Of a stretch of 64,000 bases of DNA, positions 35,035 through 44,671 are shown one piece after another. Within the stretch, counting starts at the first letter, position 1; every line of letters begins with the position of its first letter. The notes beneath the pieces are model-generated. The model had not been told where the DNA came from and searched no databases. It saw only the letters and a list, made by a program, of their open reading frames with translations. The position numbers and the translations under genes were made by a program. The DNA is from Dyadobacter sediminis (lineage in GTDB: Bacteria; Bacteroidota; Bacteroidia; Cytophagales; Spirosomataceae): NCBI RefSeq assembly GCF_005860765.1, contig NZ_VCEI01000028.1, forward strand, positions 496,001-560,000, read 5' to 3'.

Positions 35035-38000
35035 TACGAAACCACTTCGATCTTTACTTTCAGAAGGAATTCGTCCATCTCAATTTCGGTCGCTTCGCCG
35101 TTCAGGTCGCTTGTCAGATTCAGGTCCAGTGCCTGTACTTCCTGGCAAATGTAATCCTTGTTGGCGTTTACAGCGCTGGCAAGCAGGCCGTCGTTATTCT
35201 GCAAAGTAATTTTTATTTTATCCGTTACTTCAAAGCCGCTGTCTTTACGAAGGTTCTGAACGCGGTTAACAAAATCGCGTGCGATGCCTTCCAGACGAAG
35301 TTCATCTGTTACCGTAATATCCAGCGCAACGGTAAGCCCGCCTTCGCTGGCCACCAGCCATCCCGGAACGTCTTCCGCAATGATTTCAACATCAGAAACT
35401 GCAATGTCAACCGGTGCAGAAGCAGTGTTCAGACTGATTGATCCGTTACGTTCAATCTCTTTGATTTCCGCTTCGGTCATGCCCGAAATGGCAGCGGCAA
35501 CTTCTTTCATCTTAGGTCCGAACTTGGGCCCGAGCGTTTTGAAATTAGGCTTTATTTTCTTTTTCAGGATTCCGCTGTCATCATGAACAAACTCGATGTT
35601 CTTGACATTGACTTCTGTTAAAATGATGGAAGTAACCTGTTCAATCTGACGTTTTGTATGGTCATTTAAAACCGGGATCAGGATTTTGGATAAAGGCTGA
35701 CGTACTTTGATTTTGTGCCCTTTACGAATGGAGTGAACCAGTGAACTGATCGTTTGCGCCAGTTCCATGGATGTTTCCAGATCCAGATCCACTGCTTCTT
35801 CCTCGATTTTCGGCCAGTAAGTAAGGTGTACCGAGTCAAATTTATAAGCCGAATCAGTTTCAACTGCCGCCTGACGATCTCCGTCTGTCAGGTTTTTATA
35901 CAGCCATTCGCCAAAAAACGGTGCAATCGGCGACATCAGCTGTGCTACGGTTACAAGGCAATGTTCCAGTGTTTCATATGCCGCCTGTTTGTCTTCTGTC
36001 AATCCGCTGCCTTGTCCTTGTGATGGGTTCCAGAAACGGCGGCGGTTCAGGCGGATATACCAGTTTGAAAGCTGATCGGTAACAAAATCCTGCACAAGGC
36101 GCCCGGCTTTTGTCGGATTATAATCATCAAACTGTTCGCCAACTTCTTTAACCAGCGTATTCAGTTTGGATAAAATCCAGCGGTCCAGTTCCGTGCGTTT
36201 TCCAGGAACAGCAGTTTTATTGCCGGATCCGAATTCATATCCGTCCAGATTGGCGTATAAAGCAAAGAAATTGTAAGTATTTACCAGCGTTCCGAAAAAT
36301 TTCCGCTGGACTTCACCAATTCCGTCAATGTTGAATTTAAGATTATCCCAGGGTTCCGCATTGGTAATCATGTACCATCTTGTTGCATCCGGACCATATT
36401 GGGAAAGCGTAGAAAACGGATCCACTGCATTGCCCAGACGTTTGGACATTTTGTTGCCATTCTTGTCAAGAACAAGACCGGTAGAAACCACATTTTTAAA
36501 TGCCACGGAATCAAACAGCATACCGGCAATAGCATGCAGGGTAAAAAACCAGCCGCGGGTCTGATCCACACCTTCCGAAATGAAGTCTGCCGGAAAACTC
36601 TGATTGAACGTATCCTGACTTTCAAACGGATAATGCCATTGCGCATACGGCATGGCGCCCGAGTCAAACCATACGTCGATCAGATCCGGTTCGCGGTGCA
36701 TGACGTTGCCTTTCTTGGAAACCAGTACAATATCGTCCACATACGGACGGTGCAAATCAAAATCACCGTTTTCCAGTTTCAGCAGGTAATCGGAGTTTTT
36801 GGCCGATTGTTCTCTGTTCAGATGGCCTGAAAGCAGTGCTTCTTCCAGCAAATCTTTCAATTCTTCGATGGAACCGACGCAAACTTCATCGCCGTGTTCA
36901 CTTCGCCAGATCGGCAGAGGCGTGCCCCAGTAACGCGAGCGGGACAAGTTCCAGTCCACCAGATTTTCCAGCCAGTTTCCAAAACGGCCTGTTCCGGTAC
37001 TTTCCGGTTTCCAGTTAATGGTTTTGTTCAGTTCTACAAGCTTGTCTTTAACCGCAGTTGTTTTTATAAACCAGCTGTCCAGCGGATAATAAAGGACCGG
37101 CTTGTCCGTACGCCAGCAATGCGGATAAGGGTGCTCGTATTTTTCCACCTTGAAAGCTTTTCCTTCTTCTTTCAGCTTAATGGCGATCATGACGTCCGTT
37201 GCTCTGAATTCGGGATCGTTCTGCTCTTCTTCGGAGTAATATTCCGGTTTTACAAAACGGCCGGCGTAATCTGTTATTTCTTTTACAAAACGTCCGCGGC
37301 GATCCACAACAGGCACTTCCTTGCCGGATTCGTCCTTTACCATAATGGCAGGAATTCCGTTGGCCTGCGCTACCCGGAAGTCGTCCGCGCCGAAAGTAGG
37401 CGACGTATGCACAACACCCGTTCCGTCTTCCGTCGTTACGAAATCACCCAGAATAACCCGGAAAGCAGGTTTTTCAGGCTGGATGTAAGGCATTAATTGC
37501 TCGTATTGAATGCCTTCCAGTTCTTTTCCTTTGAATTCCTCCAGAATAGTCCATGGAAGCAGTTTTTTGTCGCTCGCTTCATATCCTTCAAAACCGTTGT
37601 CCTTGCCTTTGTCCGAAAAGTATTTTCCGATCAGATCCTTCGCAAGAACTACTGCCACCGGTTCGTACGTGTACGGATTGAAGGTTTTCACCAGTACATA
37701 TGTGATGTTTCCGCCTACTGTCAGCGCGGAGTTCGCTGGAAGCGTCCACGGCGTTGTCGTCCATGCAAGAATGCGGATATCCAGCTCGGAATGTTTTTCA
37801 AAAATCGTGTAAGTTCCGGCAGATTGCACCTTGAACATGGCCACGATTGTGGTATCCTTTACATCCTTGTAAGTTCCCGGCATGTTCAGCTCGTGAGACG
37901 AAAGTCCTGTCCCGGCGGCCGGCGAATAAGGCTGGATTGTATATCCTTTGTAAAGCAAGCCTTTGTCATACAGCTTTTTAAGCAGGTTCCATAAACTTTC

Positions 38001-38468
38001 TATGTACTCGCTTTTATAGGTTATATACGGATCGTCGAGATCTACCCAGTAACCCATTTTTTCAGTCAGGTCATTCCATTGATCTGTGAATTTCATGACT
38101 GTCTGGCGGCATTTTTCATTGTATTCGGCCACTGAGATTGTCTTGCCGATATCGTCTTTGGTAATGCCCAGTTCTTTTTCAACCTGCAGTTCCACCGGCA
38201 GTCCGTGCGTGTCCCAGCCGCCTTTGCGTTTTACCTGAAATCCCTGTAAAGTTTTATAGCGGCAGAAAATATCCTTGATCGCACGTGCCATCACATGGTG
38301 AATGCCGGGCGTTCCGTTGGCCGAGGGCGGGCCTTCATAAAAGGTAAATGTCGGAGCACCTTCGCGTGTCTCGACCGACGCTTCGAATATCTTTTTATCT
38401 TTCCAGAATTGCAGTACTTCGTCTCCGATTTTAGGATAACTCAGATTTTTATATTCGTTGTATTTCAT
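35034..38468 (-). CDS. ileS: Isoleucyl-tRNA synthetase, type 2-like with GXHH signature
   Basis: 1144 residues from the ATG at 38468 (MKYNEYKNLSYPKIGDEVLQFW). The open frame extends to 38594 but the added 42 residues cover intergenic repeat sequence. It charges tRNA(Ile) with isoleucine and edits valine. The class I signature normally reads HxGH; here residues 55-58 are GIHH (PPSANGTPGIHHV). The second signature is KMSKR (NGNKMSKRLGNA). CP1 editing, anticodon-binding and a long C-terminal extension follow, with no obvious zinc-binding Cys cluster. Architecture and motif match IleRS2, the form associated with high mupirocin tolerance. Confidence 0.96.
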   Translation of the reverse strand: MKYNEYKNLSYPKIGDEVLQFWKDKKIFEASVETREGAPTFTFYEGPPSANGTPGIHHVMARAIKDIFCRYKTLQGFQVKRKGGWDTHGLPVELQVEKELGITKDDIGKTISVAEYNEKCRQTVMKFTDQWNDLTEKMGYWVDLDDPYITYKSEYIESLWNLLKKLYDKGLLYKGYTIQPYSPAAGTGLSSHELNMPGTYKDVKDTTIVAMFKVQSAGTYTIFEKHSELDIRILAWTTTPWTLPANSALTVGGNITYVLVKTFNPYTYEPVAVVLAKDLIGKYFSDKGKDNGFEGYEASDKKLLPWTILEEFKGKELEGIQYEQLMPYIQPEKPAFRVILGDFVTTEDGTGVVHTSPTFGADDFRVAQANGIPAIMVKDESGKEVPVVDRRGRFVKEITDYAGRFVKPEYYSEEEQNDPEFRATDVMIAIKLKEEGKAFKVEKYEHPYPHCWRTDKPVLYYPLDSWFIKTTAVKDKLVELNKTINWKPESTGTGRFGNWLENLVDWNLSRSRYWGTPLPIWRSEHGDEVCVGSIEELKDLLEEALLSGHLNREQSAKNSDYLLKLENGDFDLHRPYVDDIVLVSKKGNVMHREPDLIDVWFDSGAMPYAQWHYPFESQDTFNQSFPADFISEGVDQTRGWFFTLHAIAGMLFDSVAFKNVVSTGLVLDKNGNKMSKRLGNAVDPFSTLSQYGPDATRWYMITNAEPWDNLKFNIDGIGEVQRKFFGTLVNTYNFFALYANLDGYEFGSGNKTAVPGKRTELDRWILSKLNTLVKEVGEQFDDYNPTKAGRLVQDFVTDQLSNWYIRLNRRRFWNPSQGQGSGLTEDKQAAYETLEHCLVTVAQLMSPIAPFFGEWLYKNLTDGDRQAAVETDSAYKFDSVHLTYWPKIEEEAVDLDLETSMELAQTISSLVHSIRKGHKIKVRQPLSKILIPVLNDHTKRQIEQVTSIILTEVNVKNIEFVHDDSGILKKKIKPNFKTLGPKFGPKMKEVAAAISGMTEAEIKEIERNGSISLNTASAPVDIAVSDVEIIAEDVPGWLVASEGGLTVALDITVTDELRLEGIARDFVNRVQNLRKDSGFEVTDKIKITLQNNDGLLASAVNANKDYICQEVQALDLNLTSDLNGEATEIEMDEFLLKVKIEVVS

Positions 38469-38779
38469 ATTGCTTTTGGCCTTCAGCTTCTGGCTTTTAG
38501 CCCGGTAATGTAATTTCAATGTACAGATAAAACCCGTTTTGGATTTCAAGAGTGCAAAATTACGCATTTTTTTTCTGCCAAAAGGATGCTGCATACTTCA
38601 TGCATATAAAAGACGATGTGCGGTTTCAGCGGCAGCGCGTCACAATTTACAGGTCCGTACGGTTTTCAACTTTGCATAAGTTCCGATATAAAGCGGCAGG
38701 ATTTCTTGTTTTTATAAATGTTCGCATTACCTTAGTATTTTAAATAAGTCTAAATAAGCAATTGCGAACAGCACAGTCG
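38469..38779. other. Divergent region between ileS and the PepSY gene
   Basis: No coding sequence is seen. It holds the ileS -7-like box (38555-38562), an AGCTAAAAGC-type repeat scrap (about 38472-38502) inside the ileS leader, and an AT-rich stretch before the PepSY gene with no clear TAnnTTTG. Confidence 0.5.
38555..38562 (-). promoter_or_regulatory. -7 box for ileS
   Basis: TAATTTTG on the minus strand (CAAAATTA at 38555-38562) fits TAnnTTTG and lies 86 nt before the ileS ATG. Confidence 0.5.
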
Positions 38780-39946
38780 ATGAAAAAACTGATTGGTAAA
38801 CTGCATCTTTATCTTGGCCTTGCGTCGGGGCTTATCGTTTTCGTAATTTCCATAACAGGCTGTATTCTTGCATTTGAGCAGGAAATAAAAAGTTTTACGC
38901 AGCCCTACATGTTTACACAACCGGTTACAGGTGCAAAAGTTCTACCGCCATCCGTTTTGCAGGAAAGTGCAGAAAAGGCGCTTCCGGGAAAAAAAGCAAA
39001 CGGCGTTCTTTACGGCCTTTCAGACCGGAATGCGCAGGTTGGTTTTTACAATATCGATCCTGAATACTATTATGTAGTTTATATCAATCCTTATACGGCC
39101 AAGGTTGTCAAGATCTGGAATGAAGACGAGGATTTCTTCCATTTTATACTGCACGGACATTATTATCTATGGCTTCCTGCCAACATCGGCCAGCCCGTTG
39201 TGGCGTCGGCTACGCTTATTTTCCTTGTGATGCTCATCAGCGGACTTGTGCTTTGGTGGCCAAAAAACAAATCGGCGAGAAAACAGCGGTTTTCCATTAA
39301 ATGGAATGCGGCATGGAGACGAAAAAACTACGACCTGCATAATGTTTTCGGGTTTTACGTCATGTCTGTCGGAGTAATTCTTGCGATTACAGGGCTTGTT
39401 TGGGGATTTCAGTGGTTTTCACAATCCTTGTACACAGCAACAGGCGGCATCGGGTCCGACCAGTATTACAATCCGGTTTCAGATACCACGGCCATAGCTG
39501 CGGAATTCAAGCCGATGACCGCTGTGGATCGTGCATGGCATACTTTACAGCGGGAATATCCGCAGCATCAGGGAATGAACATTTCCTTTCCGCATCTGAA
39601 ATCCGAATCCATTTATTCATATGTGAATTTCCGACATGGCACTTATTATCATGTGGATTACAATTATTTTGATCAGCATACATTGAAGAAAATAAAAGCG
39701 GAAGGGCCATATACCGGAAAATACAGCGAAGCCAATTTCGGGAAAAAGCTGCGCAGAATGAACTACGACATTCATACAGGTGCCATTCTGGGGCTTCCGG
39801 GGAAAATCCTGGCCTTTTTCGCCAGCCTGATCTGCGCAACTTTGCCTGTTACCGGGTTTATAATCTGGTGGGGAAGAAGAAATAAGAGCCAGAAAAAAGT
39901 AAAGAAAAACGTGCAGAAACTGAAACCGGATCTGGTCAGCCGTTAG
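38780..39946 (+). CDS. PepSY-associated transmembrane protein
   Basis: 388 residues from the ATG at 38780; the frame is open further to a TTG at 38762. Four membrane helices, with the first (LIGKLHLYLGLASGLIVFVISITGCILAFEQEI) typical of PepSY_TM proteins, a middle WWPKN after helix 2, and a last helix at LICATLPVTGFIIWWG. Conserved His in HGHYYLWLP and LHNVFGFYV may coordinate haem or metal. Related proteins act as ferric-siderophore reductases next to TonB receptors; no receptor is nearby, so the role is open. Its stop overlaps that of the convergent GH16 gene by 4 bases. Confidence 0.9.
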   Translation: MKKLIGKLHLYLGLASGLIVFVISITGCILAFEQEIKSFTQPYMFTQPVTGAKVLPPSVLQESAEKALPGKKANGVLYGLSDRNAQVGFYNIDPEYYYVVYINPYTAKVVKIWNEDEDFFHFILHGHYYLWLPANIGQPVVASATLIFLVMLISGLVLWWPKNKSARKQRFSIKWNAAWRRKNYDLHNVFGFYVMSVGVILAITGLVWGFQWFSQSLYTATGGIGSDQYYNPVSDTTAIAAEFKPMTAVDRAWHTLQREYPQHQGMNISFPHLKSESIYSYVNFRHGTYYHVDYNYFDQHTLKKIKAEGPYTGKYSEANFGKKLRRMNYDIHTGAILGLPGKILAFFASLICATLPVTGFIIWWGRRNKSQKKVKKNVQKLKPDLVSR

Positions 39947-40776
39947 TTTCCTGTTTTCTGATAAACTCTTACATAATCGATTTCAAATCGGGCCGGGAAT
40001 TGAGTTCCTGAAGGATCGCCGCCGTTATCACCGCCGATTGCAAGGGTCAGTAATAAATAATGCGGCTGCGCAAATGGCCTGATATCTGTATTTTTTGCAT
40101 TACGTGCTTTTTCAAGATCCTGCGAATTGATCAGCTGATCATCAACGTATAAACGAATGCTTTTTTCGTCCCAGTCCATTCGCCAGGTATGAAACTTTGA
40201 AGACCATTCAGGATCATTGAATTCACTGACTGGTTTTTTTACAGCATTCCAGACGGGCTTGTATCGTTCCGCTGAGCCCCAGGCCATATTGGCGAGCAGC
40301 ATGTTTCTGTAAAATTCCATGATGTCGATCTCTCCGTTATCCGGCCATTCGCCTTTTTCGCCCAGTGTCCAGAACGCAGGCCATAATCCGGATCGGGTGT
40401 CAATTCGGGCTTTTATTTCAAAACGGCCATACTGAAAGCTTTTTCTGCCGCGCGTCACAATGCTTGCAGAAGTATACTCGGCATATTCCCGGTTCTGTTT
40501 CCAGCTTTTGCTGTTCGCATTGTAATCCGGATTTTTGACCCGTTCTTTCTTTGCCTCGAGAATCAGGAATCCGTCTTTGCAATATGCATTTTTGCCCTGA
40601 AACCATTGCGCTTCATTGTTTCTTGCAAATCCCGTTTCCGGCTGCCATATCTCCGGGTTGGGCGGGCCGTTCTGTTCAAATTCATCGGACCAAACCAGTG
40701 TCCATTGTGCCTCGGCAACCGCAGTCGTTAATGCCATTGTTAAAATGAGAAGGAAGTTTTTCAGTATGAAATGCAT
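39943..40776 (-). CDS. Secreted glycoside hydrolase family 16 (laminarinase-like beta-glucanase)
   Basis: 277 residues with a signal (FLLILTMALTTAVAEAQW). The mature protein starts TLVWSDEFEQNGPPNPEIW and carries the GH16 catalytic motif GEIDIMEF (nucleophile Glu and acid/base Glu separated by Asp), with the subsites WPAFWTLGEKGEWPDN and FHTWRMDWDEKSIRLYVDDQ. Such enzymes cut beta-1,3/1,4-glucans such as laminarin or lichenan; I favour beta-1,3-glucan by overall pattern. No carbohydrate-binding module. Stands alone; not in a SusCD-type locus. Confidence 0.94.
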   Translation of the reverse strand: MHFILKNFLLILTMALTTAVAEAQWTLVWSDEFEQNGPPNPEIWQPETGFARNNEAQWFQGKNAYCKDGFLILEAKKERVKNPDYNANSKSWKQNREYAEYTSASIVTRGRKSFQYGRFEIKARIDTRSGLWPAFWTLGEKGEWPDNGEIDIMEFYRNMLLANMAWGSAERYKPVWNAVKKPVSEFNDPEWSSKFHTWRMDWDEKSIRLYVDDQLINSQDLEKARNAKNTDIRPFAQPHYLLLTLAIGGDNGGDPSGTQFPARFEIDYVRVYQKTGN

Positions 40777-40996
40777 ATTTCAAATATCAGCTGTTTTCCG
40801 CCGGAATGATTGTTTGGCTAAAATAGAAAGTACATAGCAGGATTTTTCTAATCAGACGGATCATTCCGGGACAAGGAAGTCAGAGTACATTTCAAAAGCT
40901 TGTTTTATTTAAAATACTTTCCCTTTTGTTTGTAAATACAGCCGGTAAGATCGTTTTTTAAGCTGAAAAGCATTATTACGCAGTTAAATTTTCAGA

Positions 40997-42019
40997 ATGA
41001 ACAGAATAGTAGAAACAGCCAGAAAAGCAGGATTGGACGGATTTATGCTTGGATTGATCAGCATGATTTTTTTGGCCTGGCTATGGCCGTACCCCGGGAT
41101 GAAAGAAAGTCCGGTGCCGCTTTCCGAAATTTCCACGTATGCCGTTTCTATCATTTTCTTTTTTTACGGACTGCGTCTCAGCGCCGAAAAGCTGCGCGCG
41201 GGTCTGGTGAACTGGAAACTGCATGTGACAGTACATTTTTCCACTTTTGTTTTATTTCCGCTGCTTGCTCTTGCCTGCCGCTCTTTGTTCAAAACCGAAG
41301 AAAGCCAGTCGCTCTGGCTTGCTATATTCTTTTTAACTGCTTTGCCTTCAACGGTTTCTTCTTCCGTCGTCATGGTTTCACTTGCAAAGGGAAATATTCC
41401 TGCGGCTATATTCAACGCAAGCATTTCCAGCCTTTTAGGCGTTTTTATAACACCTTTCTGGATGGGACTGGTAATGGAATCGGGCAATACCGATTTTGAT
41501 ATGTTGTCGGTTGTTATCAAACTGTCACTTCAGGTTTTACTGCCGGTATTTGCAGGAATACTTTTGAACAAGAAATATGGTCATTTTGCCGAAAGCAAGA
41601 AAAAATACATCCGCTATTTTGATCAGTCTTCCATTTTGCTGATCGTGTACACATCCTTTTGCGAATCTTTTGGCGAGCATCTGTTCAGTTCGCTGGGATG
41701 GGAAGAAATCGTATTGTTGGCAATAGGAATGCTTGCGCTGTTTTTCGGGATTTATTATCTGCTGACTTTCATAAGCGACTTGCTGAAATTTAATCGCGGA
41801 GACAAGGTTACGGCTGTATTTTGCGGCTCGAAAAAATCGCTTGTGCAAGGCGCGGTGATGTCCAAAGTTCTGTTTTCCGGAGCGCAGGCCGGACTGATGC
41901 TGCTGCCCATTATGATTTATCACGCATTGCAGCTGATCGCCGCCAGTATCATTGCGCAGCGCATGGCCGCAGAAGTAAAAGATGAAACGGTAAATGAACA
42001 CGTTCTCAATAAAAAGTAA
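40997..42019 (+). CDS. Bile acid:sodium symporter-family transporter (BASS, SBF-like)
   Basis: 340 residues with about ten membrane helices. FFFYGLRLSAEKLRAGLVNWKLH and CGSKKSLVQGAVMSKVLF with the adjoining ALPSTVSSSVVMVSLAKGNIPAA are features of the YfeH/SBF_7 branch of the BASS superfamily, which move organic anions with Na+. Substrate unknown. It is followed after 3 bp by a DUF4230 gene and 650 bp later by the amine-catabolic-type gene set; a transport role for that pathway is possible. Confidence 0.93.
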   Translation: MNRIVETARKAGLDGFMLGLISMIFLAWLWPYPGMKESPVPLSEISTYAVSIIFFFYGLRLSAEKLRAGLVNWKLHVTVHFSTFVLFPLLALACRSLFKTEESQSLWLAIFFLTALPSTVSSSVVMVSLAKGNIPAAIFNASISSLLGVFITPFWMGLVMESGNTDFDMLSVVIKLSLQVLLPVFAGILLNKKYGHFAESKKKYIRYFDQSSILLIVYTSFCESFGEHLFSSLGWEEIVLLAIGMLALFFGIYYLLTFISDLLKFNRGDKVTAVFCGSKKSLVQGAVMSKVLFSGAQAGLMLLPIMIYHALQLIAASIIAQRMAAEVKDETVNEHVLNKK

Positions 42020-42022
42020 GTT

Positions 42023-42646
42023 ATGCGTCTGTTTTCCTGGTTATTCAAAATACTGGTTTTATTATTGTTACTTGCTGGAATCCAATCCTTATGGACCAGT
42101 TTTCGTACCGGAAAATGGGTTCCCGACTGGATGAGCGGCAAGGATCAGACCGAGACGGTGCATACATTGGTACTGCAGGAAATCAGCGCGATGGGAAAAC
42201 TCGAGCTGGTGAAATATAATTTCAAAGACGTTGTGGAACAGGAAATTGTCAAAACTTTCCTGCCCAATGCAAAGGCCGTCCTGATCGTGCAGGGTGAAGC
42301 AATCGGCTGCGTGGATCTTACGCAACTCGAAATGGCGGATATTACTTCCGACGATTCCGTTCTGGTCGTCAATATGCCCGAACCCGAGCTTTGTGTTTTT
42401 AAAATAGATCACAGCAAATCGAAAGTTTACAACACAGAATACGCCTTTACGGAAGAAGCAAAACTGGTTCAGGATGCATATAAGCAGGCTGAAAAGCAAA
42501 TTCAGAAATCAGCGCTGGATATGGGAATTCTGGACCAGACAAGGCAAAATGCAAGAAAGATCCTGACACCCGTTCTGGAAAAAGCTTCCGGCAAAAAAGT
42601 AGTCCTGAAATTTCCATTGAATGCTGAAATTGATAAGTTACGCTGA
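42023..42646 (+). CDS. DUF4230 domain protein
   Basis: 207 residues. One N-terminal membrane anchor (LFKILVLLLLLAGIQSLW), then an extracytoplasmic domain with VLQEISAMGKLELVKYNFKDVVEQE and LNVTQLEMADI-like strands typical of DUF4230. The function is unknown in the family. It sits 3 bp after the BASS gene and 26 bp before the glutamine-synthetase-family gene, so all three are probably cotranscribed. Confidence 0.9.
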   Translation: MRLFSWLFKILVLLLLLAGIQSLWTSFRTGKWVPDWMSGKDQTETVHTLVLQEISAMGKLELVKYNFKDVVEQEIVKTFLPNAKAVLIVQGEAIGCVDLTQLEMADITSDDSVLVVNMPEPELCVFKIDHSKSKVYNTEYAFTEEAKLVQDAYKQAEKQIQKSALDMGILDQTRQNARKILTPVLEKASGKKVVLKFPLNAEIDKLR

Positions 42647-42672
42647 TATAAACCTGTTAACTGACTCTTCTG

Positions 42673-44049
42673 ATGAATAAAAAAGGATTTCTGACACCAG
42701 ATGAACTGGCAAGTAAAATAGGAGAGGGGCTGATTGAAACCATTGTTGTAGCTTTTACGGATCATTACGGCCGGTTAATGGGCAAACGTGTTGATGCGGA
42801 TTATTTCATGGATTCCGTACTGCAATCCGGAACGCATGGCTGCAATTATCTGCTGACAACCGATATGGCCATGGATCCGGTGCCCGGCTACAGATATGCA
42901 AACTGGGAACTGGGCTACGGCGATTTTCATCTTGTGCCGGATCTGCAAACACTGCGTATTGCCGACTGGCTGGAAAAAACGGCACTGATCCTTTGTGATC
43001 TGCATAATGAAAAAACGCACGAACTGGAAACCATTGCGCCAAGATCCATTCTGAAAAAACAGCTTGAAAAGCTCGAAGCTGACGGTTCAAAATGCTTTGC
43101 CGCTTCCGAGCTTGAATATTATCTGCTGGAAAACAGCTACAAACAGGCTTTTCAGCAAAATTTTCAAAACCTGACGCCTGCCGGATATTATCTGGAAGAT
43201 TATCATATCATGCAGGGTACGCGGAATGAAAAATATACTTCCGCTGTAAGGCGTCATTTGAAAAATTCGGGTATTGAAATTGAAACTTCCAAAGGCGAAT
43301 GGGGGCTTGGACAGCATGAACTGAATGTAAAATATTCGGAAGTACTTCCGATGGCTGACAATCATATCGTTTACAAGCAATGCATGAAAGAAGTAGCCGA
43401 TGCCATGGGTTGTTCGGTCACTTTTATGGCAAAATTCGCTTCTGATCAGGCGGGTTCCAGCAGTCATATCCATATGAGCCTCTGGAAAGATGGTGAAAAT
43501 GCATTTGCCGGCGATCAGGAATTTGGTCCTGTAAAAGGTTCGGATCTGTTTCGCTGGTTTCTGGGTGGCTGGATAAAACATGTTCCGGATGTTATGCCTT
43601 TTTATGCGCCAACAATCAATTCATATAAGCGATTTGTAGACGGCTCCTGGGCGCCTACCCGGCTTGCATGGAGCTATGATAACCGGACTGCGGGTTTCCG
43701 GGTTGTAGGCAGCGGCGCCAGTCTGAGAATCGAATGCCGGATTCCGGGTGCAGACTGCAATCCTTATCTTGCCTTTGCAGCTTCACTCGCCTCAGGACTG
43801 GATGGAATCAAAAACAGAACCGAACCGCCGGAATGTTTCGTCGGTGACATATACGCCGCGGCGCATCTGCCCAGAGTTCCCTACACGCTTGCAGAAGCAA
43901 CAGCCATGTTCGAAAACAGTGAATTTGCCAAAAATACATTTGGCAAAGAGGTTGTAGAGCACTACACGCATTTTTTTAAAACGGAACAGCGTGCTTATGA
44001 TACATCGGTAACGGATTGGGAAAGGAAACGGTATTTTGAGCAGATTTAG
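42673..44049 (+). CDS. Glutamine synthetase-family gamma-glutamyl ligase (PuuA/IpuC-like)
   Basis: 458 residues. These enzymes join glutamate to an amine using ATP. Family signatures: FTDHYGRLMGKRVDADYF in the beta-grasp, ASELEYYLLE (metal-binding Glu), GEWGLGQHELNVKY, KFASDQAGSSSHIHMSLW (metal/ATP His), and NRTAGFRVVGSGASLRIECRIPGADCNPYL. The ending SVTDWERKRYFEQI is typical of the gamma-glutamyl-amine ligases, not housekeeping GlnA, and there is no adenylylation loop Tyr. The substrate is probably an amine or amino alcohol, since an SDR, an ALDH and a glutamine amidotransferase follow downstream. Confidence 0.9.
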   Translation: MNKKGFLTPDELASKIGEGLIETIVVAFTDHYGRLMGKRVDADYFMDSVLQSGTHGCNYLLTTDMAMDPVPGYRYANWELGYGDFHLVPDLQTLRIADWLEKTALILCDLHNEKTHELETIAPRSILKKQLEKLEADGSKCFAASELEYYLLENSYKQAFQQNFQNLTPAGYYLEDYHIMQGTRNEKYTSAVRRHLKNSGIEIETSKGEWGLGQHELNVKYSEVLPMADNHIVYKQCMKEVADAMGCSVTFMAKFASDQAGSSSHIHMSLWKDGENAFAGDQEFGPVKGSDLFRWFLGGWIKHVPDVMPFYAPTINSYKRFVDGSWAPTRLAWSYDNRTAGFRVVGSGASLRIECRIPGADCNPYLAFAASLASGLDGIKNRTEPPECFVGDIYAAAHLPRVPYTLAEATAMFENSEFAKNTFGKEVVEHYTHFFKTEQRAYDTSVTDWERKRYFEQI

Positions 44050-44112
44050 CACTACATTTCGGGCCGCAGGAGCAATCCCCTGTTTGTAGTACAATACCAA
44101 TCAAAATTGTTT

Positions 44113-44127
44113 GGCTCCGGAGGAGCC
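44113..44127. repeat. Left flanking hairpin of the REP-like element
   Basis: GGCTCC-GGA-GGAGCC, a 6-bp stem with a GGA loop. This is the reverse orientation of the GCTCC-TCC-GGAGC hairpins in the array at 44672-45141, so the two flanks of the element are in inverted orientation. Confidence 0.7.
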
Positions 44128-44190
44128 CCCTGCCGTATTTCAAGAAAAAAATACTTTATTTTACAATGTACAAACACACACACCTTTTTA

Positions 44191-44652
44191 ATGGCAGATA
44201 CCTATTCACAAATTTACCTGCAATTTGTTTTCACAGTGAAAAACCGTGAAAGCCTGATACCAAGAGAGAACAAAGAAGAACTGCATAAATACATCAGCGG
44301 CCTGGTCCGGAACAGAAAGGCTAAAATGCTGGCAATCCATTGTATGCCGGACCATGTTCATCTTTTTGTCGGTTTTCGTCCGGTACTTTCAATTTCTGAT
44401 TTTATTAAAGAACTTAAAGTAGAAAGCAACGAGTTTGTAAATGCGCAGAAATGGACAAAACAAAAATTTGCATGGCAGGAAGGTTACGGCGTTTTCTCTT
44501 ACTCCCATTCACATATTAATTCAGTAATTCAGTATATTTTGAATCAGGAAGAACATCATCGAAAACGTACATTCAGAGAAGAGTATCATGATTTTTTAAA
44601 GAAGTTTGAAGTCCCGTTTGAAGACAAACATTTATTTGAATTTTTTGAGTAA
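44191..44652 (+). CDS. IS200/IS605-type HUH (Y1) transposase, RAYT-like
   Basis: 153 residues from the ATG at 44191; upstream extension to TTG 44107 is unlikely. A single-strand DNA transposase with the HUH motif HVH at residues 55-57 (HCMPDHVHLFVGF) and a candidate catalytic Tyr115 in VIQYILNQEEHH. The C-terminal charged tail (KFEVPFEDKHLFEFFE) is common in the family. No accessory TnpB is adjacent. Downstream are about 4.4 direct repeats with hairpins and upstream an inverted hairpin, so it fits REP-associated tyrosine transposases, which are often single-copy and domesticated. Confidence 0.92.
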   Translation: MADTYSQIYLQFVFTVKNRESLIPRENKEELHKYISGLVRNRKAKMLAIHCMPDHVHLFVGFRPVLSISDFIKELKVESNEFVNAQKWTKQKFAWQEGYGVFSYSHSHINSVIQYILNQEEHHRKRTFREEYHDFLKKFEVPFEDKHLFEFFE

Positions 44653-44671
44653 AGACCAAAGAGTATCAGAA

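Noticed and set aside
44107..44190. 28-residue N-terminal extension of the transposase from the TTG at 44107
   Set aside because: The extension is encoded by the flanking hairpin and adjacent non-coding DNA; ATG 44191 gives the normal family N-terminus.
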